NCBI GenBank assembly: GCA_013360195.1
Contig: JABWCQ010000021.1
Coordinates: 1-44,400 of the forward strand
DNA length: 44,400 nucleotides
Source of the DNA: a bacterium
GTDB taxonomy: Bacteria; Electryoneota; RPQS01
Direction: 5' to 3'
This document shows positions 25,875 to 35,154 of this stretch, one piece after another. Below the pieces are notes generated by a model. The model ran no database searches and was not told where the DNA came from. It worked only from the letters and a program-made list of their open reading frames with translations. A program made the position numbers and the translations under genes. Positions within the stretch are counted from its first letter, which is position 1, and each line of letters starts with the position of its first letter.

Positions 25875-26645
25875 TTATTGGCCTATTCTGTGTCGAAAGA
25901 ACAGGTTTTCTGCACAAATAGTGGTTATCCTGTCAATTTCTGTGATGCTTATGCTATGTATTTCCGATAACTTAGCTGCTATCTCACGTGTGAAAAAAGG
26001 TTCACATCTTTTGCCCCGGTGAGGCACCGGTGCCATAAATGGAGCATCCGTTTCGAGCAAAATTCGGTCAAGCGGAAGCCGGGCGGCAAGTGCCGGAAGG
26101 GTCGAGTTCTTGTAGGTGATGTTCCCCGTAAATGAGATGTGAAATCCGGCATCAAGAACACGTTTGGCGTATTCATAGTCTTCCGAGAAGCAGTGGAACA
26201 CCCCTTTGCGATTGCCCGCAGACTCGATTATCTCAATCGTGCGCAGACCCGCCGCGCGGTGATGTATCACCACGGGCAGGTCCACACGGCGGGCGAGTTC
26301 GAGAAGTCTTTCAAAGAGTTTCTCCTGCTCTTTGATATTCGTTTCTCCGCGATAGATGTCCAGGCCGATCTCACCCACTGCCACCACCGCGGGGTCACCG
26401 ACTGCGGCTTCAATCCAATCGAGATCGTCCTCAGTTATCCTGGATGTCTCGCTCGGATGCACTCCTAATGCGCAGAAAACCTGACCGGGAAAACGGTTCA
26501 CCAATTCGAGGCATTGTTCACCGGTCTCCTTGTCAACGGCGATTGTAATCGCCCGGTCCACGCCGCCCGCTTTCGCGCGCGCCATAACTTCGTCAAGGTC
26601 GTCTGCAAAATGTTCGTAATAGAGATGGCAGTGGGTGTCAATCAT
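25875..26645 (-). CDS. TatD family metal-dependent hydrolase
   Basis: A 256-residue cytosolic TIM-barrel hydrolase of the TatD deoxyribonuclease family (YcfH/YjjV-like). Metal ligands are visible: DTHCHL (HxH, residues 3-8), GEIGLD (Glu), VIHHR (His), FHCFSE (His) and LLETDAPFMAP (Asp), followed by the family signature PHRGKRCEP. Length matches the family. The start overlaps the stop of the upstream exoprotein gene (TAATG), so the two are translationally coupled although their roles seem unrelated. TatD proteins are 3'-5' exonucleases in DNA or RNA quality control; the exact substrate here is unknown. Confidence 0.93.
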   Translation of the reverse strand: MIDTHCHLYYEHFADDLDEVMARAKAGGVDRAITIAVDKETGEQCLELVNRFPGQVFCALGVHPSETSRITEDDLDWIEAAVGDPAVVAVGEIGLDIYRGETNIKEQEKLFERLLELARRVDLPVVIHHRAAGLRTIEIIESAGNRKGVFHCFSEDYEYAKRVLDAGFHISFTGNITYKNSTLPALAARLPLDRILLETDAPFMAPVPHRGKRCEPFFTREIAAKLSEIHSISITEIDRITTICAENLFFRHRIGQ

Positions 26646-28420
26646 TACTTCAGGTATTGGAGTTTGGTCGTGTCGCGCAGTTTGCCCTGCAAATCCACCA
26701 GTGACACGAAATACGTGCCGCTTGAAAGTTGCTGCGGATTGAAGCGGATACTTCCCGAGCTTTGCAGGAGTTCCGCAAACTGTCTGACCAACCGGCCTGT
26801 GATGTCGAAAACTTCTATGCGAGCTGACTGATTATGAGGAAGTCTGTAGTGAATGGTCGTCTCGCCGTTAAACGGATTGGGAAAGGCAGTCACGGAATAA
26901 TCGCGAGGAAGGTGGGGAAATTCTTCCGCCCGCGCGGTTTCCCCTTCGGACACGTTCAGCGTAATATTGGAACCAACATTGACAAAATAGTCTCTTGCTC
27001 CCGAGGGCCAGCGAATCTCGACCGAATCGGCAGTCACCGCGTCTCCCAAGCCGAAATGCACCGACAGGCTGTTGTGTCCGCAGAAGCTGTTCTGCGTGTT
27101 CACTTCGCGAATCTGCCACATGGAGACGCCGCCAATTACGGCTTTCATCCTGACCACGGCTCCGACTCCCGACCGATTGCTTTCCGTGCCGGTCAGTTTC
27201 AACTTCAGCCAGTGATTTCCGTTTGTCGTCTCGTTGCGGTAGAAACCTTGTGCGGCTCCAACACCCGAGAAGAATAAGTCAAGGTCGCCGTCGTCGTCAT
27301 AGTCGCTCGCGGCAGGGCAGCGAAAAACACCCGCCACAGTGAACGGTGTCATCAGGCTCTCGAATTCGCCGTTTCCAAGATTACGGTAATACTTGTTTGT
27401 GCCTGTCTCGTTTGAGATAACGCAGTCGAGCCAGCCGTCGTTATCAAAGTCGCCCCAGCAATTTCCCAGTGACGTTTGCCGATCGGTGACAATCGCCCCT
27501 TCGATAATCTGCACATAGGCGCCATTATCGTTGCGATAGAAGTCGTTGCGTCTGCCGCCGTTGAATCCCGCTGTGTAGTTCGTGATGTAGCAATCGAGGT
27601 CGCCGTCATTGTCGAAATCAATCCAGTTAATGTTCTGGCCATCGCGCGCTGTCCCGGTCAAATTGTTGCCCGTCCAATGAGCTAACTCCGCCGTCCCGGT
27701 TTGTGCAAGCGTGTTGCGGTAGAAATAATCCACTCCGGGAGCGGATACCGGGCCGCTGCCGATATTGAAATCCAGATCTCCATCGAGATCAAAGTCCGCG
27801 AAGCTACCTATCGTGTATGCTGCCAGTCCGGTCACGACATCGCTGTCCGTTATCCGGGTAAAGGAGTAGTTCGGAGGCCCGTCGTTGCGAAACATGATGT
27901 TGGGTATGCTTGGATTCCCCAGAAAGCCCGCCGGATGCGTGACAATCATATCCACATTGCCGTCACTGTCATAATCCCCCCACGCGCAGGACCAGCCGCG
28001 GTAGTCGTGTCCGCTGAAACCGATGTCGCCTTCATCAATCGGAGTGAACAGGTCGTTGCCTTCATTGCGATAGAGAATCGAATTGGGCGAGCCGGACAAG
28101 TAGAGGTCGGGGTCTCCGTCGTTGTCGTAGTCCGCCCAACTTCCGCCTGAGCCAAGGCCGGTATTGGCGATGATTCCGATGCCGACATTGACGAATGCTC
28201 CGTTGCCGTCATTGCGGTACAGCAAGTTGCGGTTTACCCACAGGTCGTCGTCTCCGTCAAGATCATAGTCCACCCAAGCGCAGCCGCGATATCCGGATGT
28301 TCCGGGAGTGACGGCCGCTTCATTCTGCGGGTCGGTGATTCGAACAAACGTTTGCGACTGCGCGACCGTGCCGACCAAGCACATCATTCCTACCAGAGTT
28401 TTGCGAATCGTTGCAAGCAT
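26645..28420 (-). CDS. FG-GAP/VCBS repeat exoprotein with ASPIC/UnbV and sorting domains
   Basis: A 591-residue secreted protein. The signal peptide ends near residue 22 (GTVAQSQ). Seven or so FG-GAP/VCBS repeats fill residues 30-400, each with a calcium-binding DxDxDGDxD-like loop (DYDLDGDDDLW, DYDNDGDPDLY, DFDNDGDLDCY) and a YRN element, which predicts a beta-propeller. An ASPIC/UnbV domain follows (SGVGAVVRMK, HFGLGD, VEIRWPSG, about 420-490). The sorting tail starts at about 510 (AFPNPFNGETTIHYRL, VFDITGRLVRQF, ending KLQYLK). It is likely surface-attached or released. The gene overlaps tatD. Confidence 0.92.
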   Translation of the reverse strand: MLATIRKTLVGMMCLVGTVAQSQTFVRITDPQNEAAVTPGTSGYRGCAWVDYDLDGDDDLWVNRNLLYRNDGNGAFVNVGIGIIANTGLGSGGSWADYDNDGDPDLYLSGSPNSILYRNEGNDLFTPIDEGDIGFSGHDYRGWSCAWGDYDSDGNVDMIVTHPAGFLGNPSIPNIMFRNDGPPNYSFTRITDSDVVTGLAAYTIGSFADFDLDGDLDFNIGSGPVSAPGVDYFYRNTLAQTGTAELAHWTGNNLTGTARDGQNINWIDFDNDGDLDCYITNYTAGFNGGRRNDFYRNDNGAYVQIIEGAIVTDRQTSLGNCWGDFDNDGWLDCVISNETGTNKYYRNLGNGEFESLMTPFTVAGVFRCPAASDYDDDGDLDLFFSGVGAAQGFYRNETTNGNHWLKLKLTGTESNRSGVGAVVRMKAVIGGVSMWQIREVNTQNSFCGHNSLSVHFGLGDAVTADSVEIRWPSGARDYFVNVGSNITLNVSEGETARAEEFPHLPRDYSVTAFPNPFNGETTIHYRLPHNQSARIEVFDITGRLVRQFAELLQSSGSIRFNPQQLSSGTYFVSLVDLQGKLRDTTKLQYLK

Positions 28421-28539
28421 GTTAGCCTCCTGCGGGTTGTTGGTTTGCTTGCGAACCGGATACTCAGACCCACTCTTTATACCCCGATTGCGCCGATTCG
28501 TTGATTATTCGATGACGTATGTTTACTCCGAAGCAGTTG

Positions 28540-29781
28540 TTATGTTTGGGGTCGGATGTGCGATCGAAACGGCCAGTCCAGCAGTTTCCCAAAAGCTGTC
28601 TTTTCAACGAGAAGCACGAGCAGCGCGTTCATCAAAATGCTTGCCAACACAAACGAGTACACAACATTCTGAATCATCTCGCCGCCTTCCACTCCCGCTT
28701 GAAGGGGGATAGAGGCAAGCGTCGCAGCAGCCAGTCCGCGGGGAGCCATCGTGCTCACCAACGTCGCGTCCCGGGGGGGCATGCTCTTCGGCGATATCAG
28801 CCACACCACGGGATAGCGGACTACAAAAATCACTCCGGCGATGAGCGCGCCGATCGCAGTGTGCTCTAGATTGTCAAACCGGATAGACAGACCAATATAC
28901 ACAAAGAAGAATGTCTTAATTAGAAAAACTGCATCGGCGAAGAAGTTCTTTTCCTTGTCCACTAAACAAATCGGGTCGGAAGGAAGTTTTTTTGTTAGCC
29001 ACCCAAGTTTAAAAAGTTCAATGTTTCCCAGCGTAACACCAAAAGCAAGCGCCGCGATCGCCCCCGACATGGCCGCAAGTTCTGCCAAACCGTACACAAC
29101 GAACACAAATGCCGGTGTCATAAAAATTGAGTTGTGAATCTCGCGTGCCCAGCTGAGAAGATAAGACCAGGCAATGCCTGCGACAGTTCCGACGACGACC
29201 GACGGCAAAAACGCCAGCAGGATGCCTCCGATGACGGGTAGCGCATTCACCGTTCCGGACTCATAGGCATTTAGAATTCCCAGCATGACCACGATGCATA
29301 ACACGTCCGTCAGAGCCGACTCCAAAACCAGCATTGATTTCGTTTCCTTCTGGATATGCAGGTCGCGGGCCAAGGGAATGACGACTGCCGAAGCTGTGCC
29401 CGCAACGATTGAGCCAAACATGAGAGACTCTATGACCCCTAAGTGCATCCACTCGACCGCACAGATTGTTGCCGTTGCCATGCTCGCCAAGAATGCCGCT
29501 ACCGTCAGATTTGTCGCTCCGCGCAATGATCGCCGCAAATCATGCAAGTGTATGCCGATTCCGCCCTCAAAGAGCATCACAATCAATGCGACAGTCGTGA
29601 ACACGGGACCGACACGACCGAAGTCTTCACTCGACACAATCTTCAGACCCGGTCCGATGATTAAGCCGATAACCGTCAACAGCAGGACGTCCGGAACCCG
29701 TGTTCGTCGAAAGATACCCGTGAACAGGTGAGACATAAACACCAGTGCGCCGACGAACGCGATAACGAGTGCGACGTTCAT
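28540..29781 (-). CDS. Cation:proton antiporter, CPA family
   Basis: A 413-residue inner-membrane protein with about twelve spans that exchanges sodium or potassium for protons. FEGGIGIHLHDLR (a TM4-like unwound region) and the ion-binding helix VLESALTDVLCIVVML are visible. In NhaP-type CPA1 proteins the second motif reads ESxxND; here it is Thr-Asp. SPKSMPPRDATLVSTMAPRG corresponds to the conserved late cytoplasmic loop and helix. A basic C-terminal tail ends it, and there is no TrkA/RCK domain. It starts 3 bases after the SpoIID-like gene stop, so they share an mRNA. The ion is uncertain. Confidence 0.88.
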   Translation of the reverse strand: MNVALVIAFVGALVFMSHLFTGIFRRTRVPDVLLLTVIGLIIGPGLKIVSSEDFGRVGPVFTTVALIVMLFEGGIGIHLHDLRRSLRGATNLTVAAFLASMATATICAVEWMHLGVIESLMFGSIVAGTASAVVIPLARDLHIQKETKSMLVLESALTDVLCIVVMLGILNAYESGTVNALPVIGGILLAFLPSVVVGTVAGIAWSYLLSWAREIHNSIFMTPAFVFVVYGLAELAAMSGAIAALAFGVTLGNIELFKLGWLTKKLPSDPICLVDKEKNFFADAVFLIKTFFFVYIGLSIRFDNLEHTAIGALIAGVIFVVRYPVVWLISPKSMPPRDATLVSTMAPRGLAAATLASIPLQAGVEGGEMIQNVVYSFVLASILMNALLVLLVEKTAFGKLLDWPFRSHIRPQT

Positions 29782-29784
29782 TCG

Positions 29785-31299
29785 CTAAATGGTTTCCAGT
29801 TTCGTGTTTGGATAGTAGTGCGCGAGAATTTTCTTCATGCTCCATCCGTCTTTTGCCATCGCCACAGCGCCGAGTTGGCACAAGCCGACGCCGTGTCCCC
29901 AGCCGCCGCCGAGTAGAATGATATGAGTTTGTGTATGCGTGACGATGAAGTACGAGGAGGGGAGATGCGAGTCAGACAGCGCGCGGCGGATTTCCAGCTC
30001 ACCATACAGCACAGTCTTGCCCTTGTCACCCGTGAGGTGCAGCTCGGTGATTCGTCCGGACGGACTGCGGTGCTTGACATGGAGCACCTGTATCGCGCCG
30101 ATATCCACACCCGTCTTGCGCGTGAAGAGTTCGCCAAGCTTCTGTTTGTTGTAATCGCGAGTCCAGCGAAACAGTTTGTCTTCGTCCCACGGATGCGGAT
30201 AAGAATAGTCTGCGGGATTGCAGTAAGCATGAGGCGGATGTTTCAGAAACTGCTCCGCTTCCCGCTCTTTACTTAAGTCCGGCACCTTGAAATCACCGCA
30301 CGGCCGGACCGCGAAATAGCCCGGCTCCTCTTCTCCCCATACCTCTGCAAACAGGTCACTTGCTCCGCCACAGGATTTGGCGTAGCGCGCATCGGCGACT
30401 CTGTTTCTGTGGAGCAGGATGACTCCGCTTGTGGCGCGAATGGGTTCGATGACCGCATCGGCTTCGCGGGCTATGCCTTGATAGCATTGACAGTGGTCGT
30501 CGTGGCACAAATCAAAGCCGTCAGAGTAGTGGTGGCGATTTGCAGTTGCCAAAACTGTTGAGCGGGCCGCGACGGCTTGCGCTTGCGAAAACGCGGCGGG
30601 TAGATCGTGTCTCATCTCCGAGCCGACTGCGGTTTCCACATATTGCTCAAGCGGCAGATGATTTGCCGCGCTTAATCCTCCGTCTGGAGTTGCAAACAGC
30701 TCAAGGTCACCACGATAGGTCAGCGATTCACGGCGTTCCCAATGAAAGCCGCGGCCGATGGGGACGTTTTGCAATGTGAAGGTTGAATGGTCATCCAATG
30801 GAGTCAGTTTCACACGCACGACCGTTGCGGAGAAGTCCGCCTGCGAGAACTCAAATCGTGTCTTCATCTCTGGCCGCGTCAGGCGCACGAGCGTCAGTCC
30901 GATGGGCTGCGTGTCACGCAGAGCGTTCATCACCTGTGCAGCTTCGTCTCGTGACTCAAGTTTGATAACGGGCCACCAAACTCGGTTGTCGAGCGTGCCG
31001 AGTTTCGTCTCCCACTTCTTTCCGGCTTCGAGAACTTCTCCGCGCGCAAGCAGCTCAGCGGCAGCTACTTTGTTCAGCAGTCTCTGTGCGCTTTCCTCTG
31101 TGAGGCATTCACCGAGTCGAACCGCCCATTCGAGCTGAGGCTGAGAGGTGTTGTTTGCCCGTGCGAAAAGGTCGCCGCTGATATTCTGCCGGTCAAGCCA
31201 GCGATTGCAATCGGTAAAGCATTGCGCGCTGAAGCGGCCGTTTAGCGTGCCGCGAATTTCGGGCTCGTTCCAGAGCAGGCCGATGGAGATGTTTATCAA
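29785..31299 (-). CDS. SpoIID/LytB domain protein without signal peptide
   Basis: About 504 residues. Residues from about 190 to the end form a SpoIID/LytB (amidase enhancer) domain: YRGDLELF, LPLEQYVETAVGSEM, SQAQAVAARSTVLA, SCGGASDLFAEVWG and a C-terminal GGGWGHGVGLCQLGA. In sporulating bacteria SpoIID is a peptidoglycan lytic transglycosylase; in other phyla the role is unclear. The N-terminal 190 residues match nothing recognised. No signal peptide or membrane span is visible, odd for a wall enzyme. The proposed start is a TTG at 31299 without a clear ribosome binding site, just after a purine-repeat stretch (31300-31335), so the N-terminus is uncertain. It is adjacent to the antiporter gene. 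Confidence 0.83.
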   Translation of the reverse strand: MINISIGLLWNEPEIRGTLNGRFSAQCFTDCNRWLDRQNISGDLFARANNTSQPQLEWAVRLGECLTEESAQRLLNKVAAAELLARGEVLEAGKKWETKLGTLDNRVWWPVIKLESRDEAAQVMNALRDTQPIGLTLVRLTRPEMKTRFEFSQADFSATVVRVKLTPLDDHSTFTLQNVPIGRGFHWERRESLTYRGDLELFATPDGGLSAANHLPLEQYVETAVGSEMRHDLPAAFSQAQAVAARSTVLATANRHHYSDGFDLCHDDHCQCYQGIAREADAVIEPIRATSGVILLHRNRVADARYAKSCGGASDLFAEVWGEEEPGYFAVRPCGDFKVPDLSKEREAEQFLKHPPHAYCNPADYSYPHPWDEDKLFRWTRDYNKQKLGELFTRKTGVDIGAIQVLHVKHRSPSGRITELHLTGDKGKTVLYGELEIRRALSDSHLPSSYFIVTHTQTHIILLGGGWGHGVGLCQLGAVAMAKDGWSMKKILAHYYPNTKLETI

Positions 31300-31347
31300 T
31301 ATTGGAAATGGAAAATGGAAAATAGAAAAGTATGAATTCCCTCCGCT

Positions 31348-32115
31348 TCAGCGGGGGGACGGAACGGGGCTTAACGCATAACAAAACACCGCCGCCGCAG
31401 TGACGAGATTCAGGCTCTCGGCTTGGCCTTGTGGGGTTAGCGTGAGTTTGCGGGTGCAGCTTTCTTCTAACTCAGAAGTCAGGCCGCGGGTTTCATGGCC
31501 GAGGACGAGCAGTTTGGGAGATTTCAACTGCAATTTAGCAGATACCTCTTCTCCGCCGTGCGCAACCAACGCAATGGAATCGCCCTTCCATTTCTTGATC
31601 ACGACGGATACATCTTCCACTTCGCGGACGGGCTGATGAAAAATGGAGCCCATGGAGCCGCGCACGACTTTTTCATTCCAAACGTCGGCGGAGCCCGAAC
31701 CGAGAATCAATTCCGACACGCCAAAAAAGTCCGCCACGCGAATCAGCGCGCCGCAGTTGCCGGGGTCGCTGACCTGTTCACACAATAACGTGATGCCGCT
31801 TTTGCGCGCGGGAAGTTTGAATTGTTTGCCAATCGCCACGATGCCTTGCGTGGCTTCGACCTGCGAGATGCGCTGAAACACGTCCGAGTTGATTTTGTAG
31901 CTCAGAAGCTTGGGATGTTCGCGTGTCAGAAGCTCCCAGCGATCCGATTCGGTGCTCAACACCAACAGGCAATCCACCGCTTTCGCTTTCAACGCTTCGC
32001 GCACGCAGACTTCGCCTTCAATCAAAAACAGACCCGACTCGCGCCGGAACTTCTTCTGCGAGAGCCTGGCCCAATCGGCAACTTGTTTGCGTGTGGGGGT
32101 GAGGAGGTCGGTCAT
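31348..32115 (-). CDS. TrmH/SpoU family RNA 2'-O-methyltransferase
   Basis: A 255-residue cytosolic RNA methyltransferase with the SPOUT knot fold, methylating a ribose 2'-OH in rRNA or tRNA. The N-terminal substrate-binding domain includes KFRRESGLFLIEGE. The SpoU catalytic domain shows motif 1 (EQVSDPGNCGALIRVADFFG), motif 2 (LVLGHETRGL) and motif 3 (SLNLVTAAAVFCYAL). The last residues (SPVPSPR) are encoded by C/G-rich sequence like the intergenic hairpins elsewhere in the window, so the C-terminus may have been extended by such an element. The RNA target is unknown. Confidence 0.92.
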   Translation of the reverse strand: MTDLLTPTRKQVADWARLSQKKFRRESGLFLIEGEVCVREALKAKAVDCLLVLSTESDRWELLTREHPKLLSYKINSDVFQRISQVEATQGIVAIGKQFKLPARKSGITLLCEQVSDPGNCGALIRVADFFGVSELILGSGSADVWNEKVVRGSMGSIFHQPVREVEDVSVVIKKWKGDSIALVAHGGEEVSAKLQLKSPKLLVLGHETRGLTSELEESCTRKLTLTPQGQAESLNLVTAAAVFCYALSPVPSPR

Positions 32116-32239
32116 GGGCGTCCAATTGCTAGGGAGTGTACGCGGAAGCTTCCGCCGGATGATTCCGTGTTGTAGCTACGTTACGCTTGCCCAGTCACAG
32201 CAGATAAGAACGTGATAGAACAGCAACGTGTATTCGAGA

Positions 32240-33142
32240 TTAGTCGTTGTATCCCGCCCACATGCAAATTGCCGTGAATACGGATATACCGATTCCCACT
32301 AGGGGTCCAGCTATCCACTGTTGAAGCATCACGAGATCTGCAAATGTAAAAAGCAGTATTAGTGGTGGCCAGACGAGAATTTTGCCTATCGGGCTTTCAT
32401 TACCAAAGACATCGGACAAGAACTCTCCTCTCTCATTATAGCCTTGGATTCCCATGACCATCAACCCTCCCACGTAGACTAGTGAATTCTGAGGGGCAGG
32501 CAAGAAATTTTGAGCAATGCTTGCGAGTAAGAATAGTACTGGAAGTATCGCATGCGCACCGCCTTCGTGTAACAAGGATCCCGCAGCAAAGCCACCCACC
32601 AATGCGGCCGAAAGGCCTATTACAAGTGCCATTAAGATCAGACTTAGGATAATCATCTCGATGAACCAGACTCCACCTGTCAACACAACACCGACAAGCA
32701 TAGCGCCTGCTCCTAAATACAACATTCGTTCCTGATCTTCAGAAAGCCCTAATGGTTGAATTGCTATTGCCAACGCCCTAAAAATTACGAGTGCGAGATA
32801 TAGCAAGGCTGCTAGCAAGGAGATTGCGAACCAGTCCGGCATTTCGGACCAAACAGTTCGAAATTTCGGCAACATTGTCCATGTCCGATTTAGCGCGCGT
32901 TGCGTGTCCTCGTCTATTCGTCCCGAGGGATTCAGTCCATGATCCGTCTGAAATTTGATAACCGCTTGACGAGTTTTCTGACCAAGAATTCCATCCAGCG
33001 GACCGGGATCGTAGCCTAACGACTTCAGTTGCTTTTGAACTGATAGAATATCACTTTCGGAAAGGCTCTGAGAATACGAGTCTTGACCAACTAGACACAA
33101 GACAACGAGAATCGTAGCAAGCATCGACCGTAATGACTTCAT
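32240..33142 (-). CDS. Peptidoglycan-binding domain fused to a multi-span membrane protein
   Basis: A 300-residue protein. The ATG at 33142 gives a signal-like N-terminus (MLATILVVLCLVGQDSYSQS). Residues of about 30-85 are a PG_binding_1 domain (VQKQLKSLGYDPGPLDG, QKTRQAVIKFQTDHGL). After a linker, six or so hydrophobic spans fill residues 105-298 (WFAISLLAALLYLALVIF, MLVGVVLTGGVWFIEMII and others). This part is like no recognised family. Base composition is visibly more AT-rich than in the neighbours, which may mean transfer. The topology puts the wall-binding domain outside the inner membrane. It stands alone between the methyltransferase and the symporter. Confidence 0.8.
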   Translation of the reverse strand: MKSLRSMLATILVVLCLVGQDSYSQSLSESDILSVQKQLKSLGYDPGPLDGILGQKTRQAVIKFQTDHGLNPSGRIDEDTQRALNRTWTMLPKFRTVWSEMPDWFAISLLAALLYLALVIFRALAIAIQPLGLSEDQERMLYLGAGAMLVGVVLTGGVWFIEMIILSLILMALVIGLSAALVGGFAAGSLLHEGGAHAILPVLFLLASIAQNFLPAPQNSLVYVGGLMVMGIQGYNERGEFLSDVFGNESPIGKILVWPPLILLFTFADLVMLQQWIAGPLVGIGISVFTAICMWAGYND

Positions 33143-33181
33143 AGTCCGTTCTCTGAAATGTCTCCCTCCGGATGATTGCAT

Positions 33182-33349
33182 CGCAAGTGGATTGTAAACA
33201 AGGCTTGCTACTCACCGAAAGGTGTTTGCACTTGTCTGGCTGGAGGAGAATCTCTAATAATCCTGTCAGGTTGCGATAAGCATAACACGGATCAACAGAG
33301 CATTCCCAGCAGTGTTTTGAGATTAACTCTCTTCTAAGTCGGGATATTC
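33182..33349. other. Intergenic, nothing recognised
   Basis: 168 bases between the symporter gene and the peptidoglycan-binding gene. No T-tailed terminator hairpin, gene or repeat is evident. It presumably carries the promoter of the downstream (leftward) gene. Confidence 0.3.
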
Positions 33350-35086
33350 CTATTTCGTCCTCAAAAACCCGTCTTTCCAAAGACCGATGCCGCCCACGAC
33401 CATCACCGCAAGCCAAACGAGCGCGAGCGTTTTGTTGAGCAGCAAGAGATAGCCAAGCCCCAAAGTCATGCCAAACACAAGCGCCATGCCCCATGCGAAA
33501 CCGCGCAACGCACGCGCGCTGGACTCGGGTTTGGGGATGATCAAGCCGTTGGCGCGCGCATAGTCTTTGACGGGACCCCACGCACCGTATGGTTTCGTGC
33601 GGCGGAAGAACTCGGCGAGTTTATCCAACGGCGCGGGTTTGGTGAGCAGCGTGACGGCCATCCACACAACCGCCGAGCCGAATGTAATCACGAGCAATCT
33701 TGCACCGAAATGCAATCCGGACGCACTAAACAGATAGACGGTTATTACGCTGGACGCTATCATGGCGGAAATTTCGCTCCATGCATTCACGCGCCACCAG
33801 AACCATCTCAAAATATACACTGGGCCTGTTCCTGCACCGAACGCGATGACAAATTTGAACGCGTCGGTCACGCTTTGCGTATAGTAGGCCGCCAGCGCCG
33901 CCGCAACCAGCACGACTGTCGTCGCGACCATGCTCATGCGGATGTAGTGGCGGTCGTCGCGCTTGGGAGCAAAGAGCGGCTTATAGAAATCGGTCACGAG
34001 ATAGCTCGCGCCCCAATTCAACTGCGTCGAAATCGTGCTCATAAAAGCCGCAATCAACGACGCCACCAACAGACCCTTCAAACCAGACGGCAGCAGTTCC
34101 ATCATCAGGCGCGGATAGGCTTGCTCAGGATCTTCAATCACAGGATAGATTATCATCGAAGCCAGCGCGACCAATACCCACGGCCACGTGCGGAAGGCCA
34201 GATTGGTCAAACTGTACCACAACGTCGCTAGCAGCGCGTGCTGTTCATTTTTGCACGCGTTCTGCTTTTGAATGACCTTGCCGCCGCCGTCGCTATTCAC
34301 ATTTGCCCACCACGTGACAAAGCTGTAGGTCGCAAAGCCTAAAAACGCCGGTGTCCAAAATTCGGCCGAAAACATCGAACCCGCGCCCGGAGACGGTGTC
34401 AAATGCAAAATCTGCGGGTTTTCGGCCACCTTCATCACTCCGTCCTTCAACGCTTGCAGGCCGCCGACTTCGTTAACCGCGTACATCGCAAAAATGATCG
34501 CGCCGCCCTGCATGATGACATACTGCACCATATCCGTCAGAGCAACTCCCCATTGCCCGGAAAGCAGGGTGTAGAAATAAGCCAATCCCGTGAACAAAAT
34601 GATCGCGGTCGGTTTGTCCCAGCCGACAGCTTCGTTCATGATTTTGAACATGGCCAAAATCACCCAGCCCATGGCAATCACGTTGATGGGCAGGGCCAGC
34701 CACAGTGCACGAAATGTTCTGAGGCCGCGCGTCACCGGCGTGTCGCCGTAGCGAAGAATGGTAAGCTCAACATCTGTCAACACCTTCGCGCGCCGCCATA
34801 GCTGAGCCAGAAAGAACGTTGCGAACAGCGAGCCGATGCCAAAGCACCACCATTGCCAGTTCTCATAAACCCCCGCCGTGCGCACCAGTTTGGTCACGTA
34901 GAGCGGCGTGTCGCACGAGAAAGAGGTCGCCACCATCGTCGTGCCCGCAATCCACCACGGCAGCGCCCGACCGGCCAAGAAGTATTCTTCGGTCGAGGAG
35001 TGAGCGCGCTTCGTCATCACCAAACCGACAATGAGGCTCAGGACGTTGTAAGCAACGATAATTGTCCAGTCAAAGCTTGAAAGCAT
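33350..35086 (-). CDS. Sodium:solute symporter family transporter
   Basis: A 578-residue inner-membrane transporter of the SSS family, with about 13-14 spans. The N-terminus shows MLSSFDWTIIVAYNVLSLIV and STEEYFLAGRALPWWIAGTT, the classic SSS TM1/TM2 region. SCDTPLYVTKLV, LSGQWGVALTDMVQY (TM5/6) and FMSTISTQLNWGASYLVTDFY (TM8, including the Na2-site Ser/Thr) are further marks. An extended C-terminus ends in basic GLWKDGFLRTK. The substrate cannot be told. It is transcribed alone; a weak promoter candidate lies at 35116-35143. Confidence 0.93.
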   Translation of the reverse strand: MLSSFDWTIIVAYNVLSLIVGLVMTKRAHSSTEEYFLAGRALPWWIAGTTMVATSFSCDTPLYVTKLVRTAGVYENWQWWCFGIGSLFATFFLAQLWRRAKVLTDVELTILRYGDTPVTRGLRTFRALWLALPINVIAMGWVILAMFKIMNEAVGWDKPTAIILFTGLAYFYTLLSGQWGVALTDMVQYVIMQGGAIIFAMYAVNEVGGLQALKDGVMKVAENPQILHLTPSPGAGSMFSAEFWTPAFLGFATYSFVTWWANVNSDGGGKVIQKQNACKNEQHALLATLWYSLTNLAFRTWPWVLVALASMIIYPVIEDPEQAYPRLMMELLPSGLKGLLVASLIAAFMSTISTQLNWGASYLVTDFYKPLFAPKRDDRHYIRMSMVATTVVLVAAALAAYYTQSVTDAFKFVIAFGAGTGPVYILRWFWWRVNAWSEISAMIASSVITVYLFSASGLHFGARLLVITFGSAVVWMAVTLLTKPAPLDKLAEFFRRTKPYGAWGPVKDYARANGLIIPKPESSARALRGFAWGMALVFGMTLGLGYLLLLNKTLALVWLAVMVVGGIGLWKDGFLRTK

Positions 35087-35115
35087 ATGGATGTCTTTTT
35101 GAGACGGTACACTGT

Positions 35116-35143
35116 AAGATACATATTTTCAGCATAAAGGCAA
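35116..35143 (-). promoter_or_regulatory. Possible promoter of the SSS gene
   Basis: On the minus strand TTGCCT (35143-35138) and TATCTT (35121-35116) are separated by 16 bases. Each matches four of six consensus positions. Tentative. Confidence 0.3.
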
Positions 35144-35154
35144 TGAGTTGCAAG

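Noticed and set aside
25756-26022. An 88-codon plus-strand frame reaching into tatD
   Set aside because: It overlaps the conserved end of tatD on the other strand and shows no recognisable protein feature.
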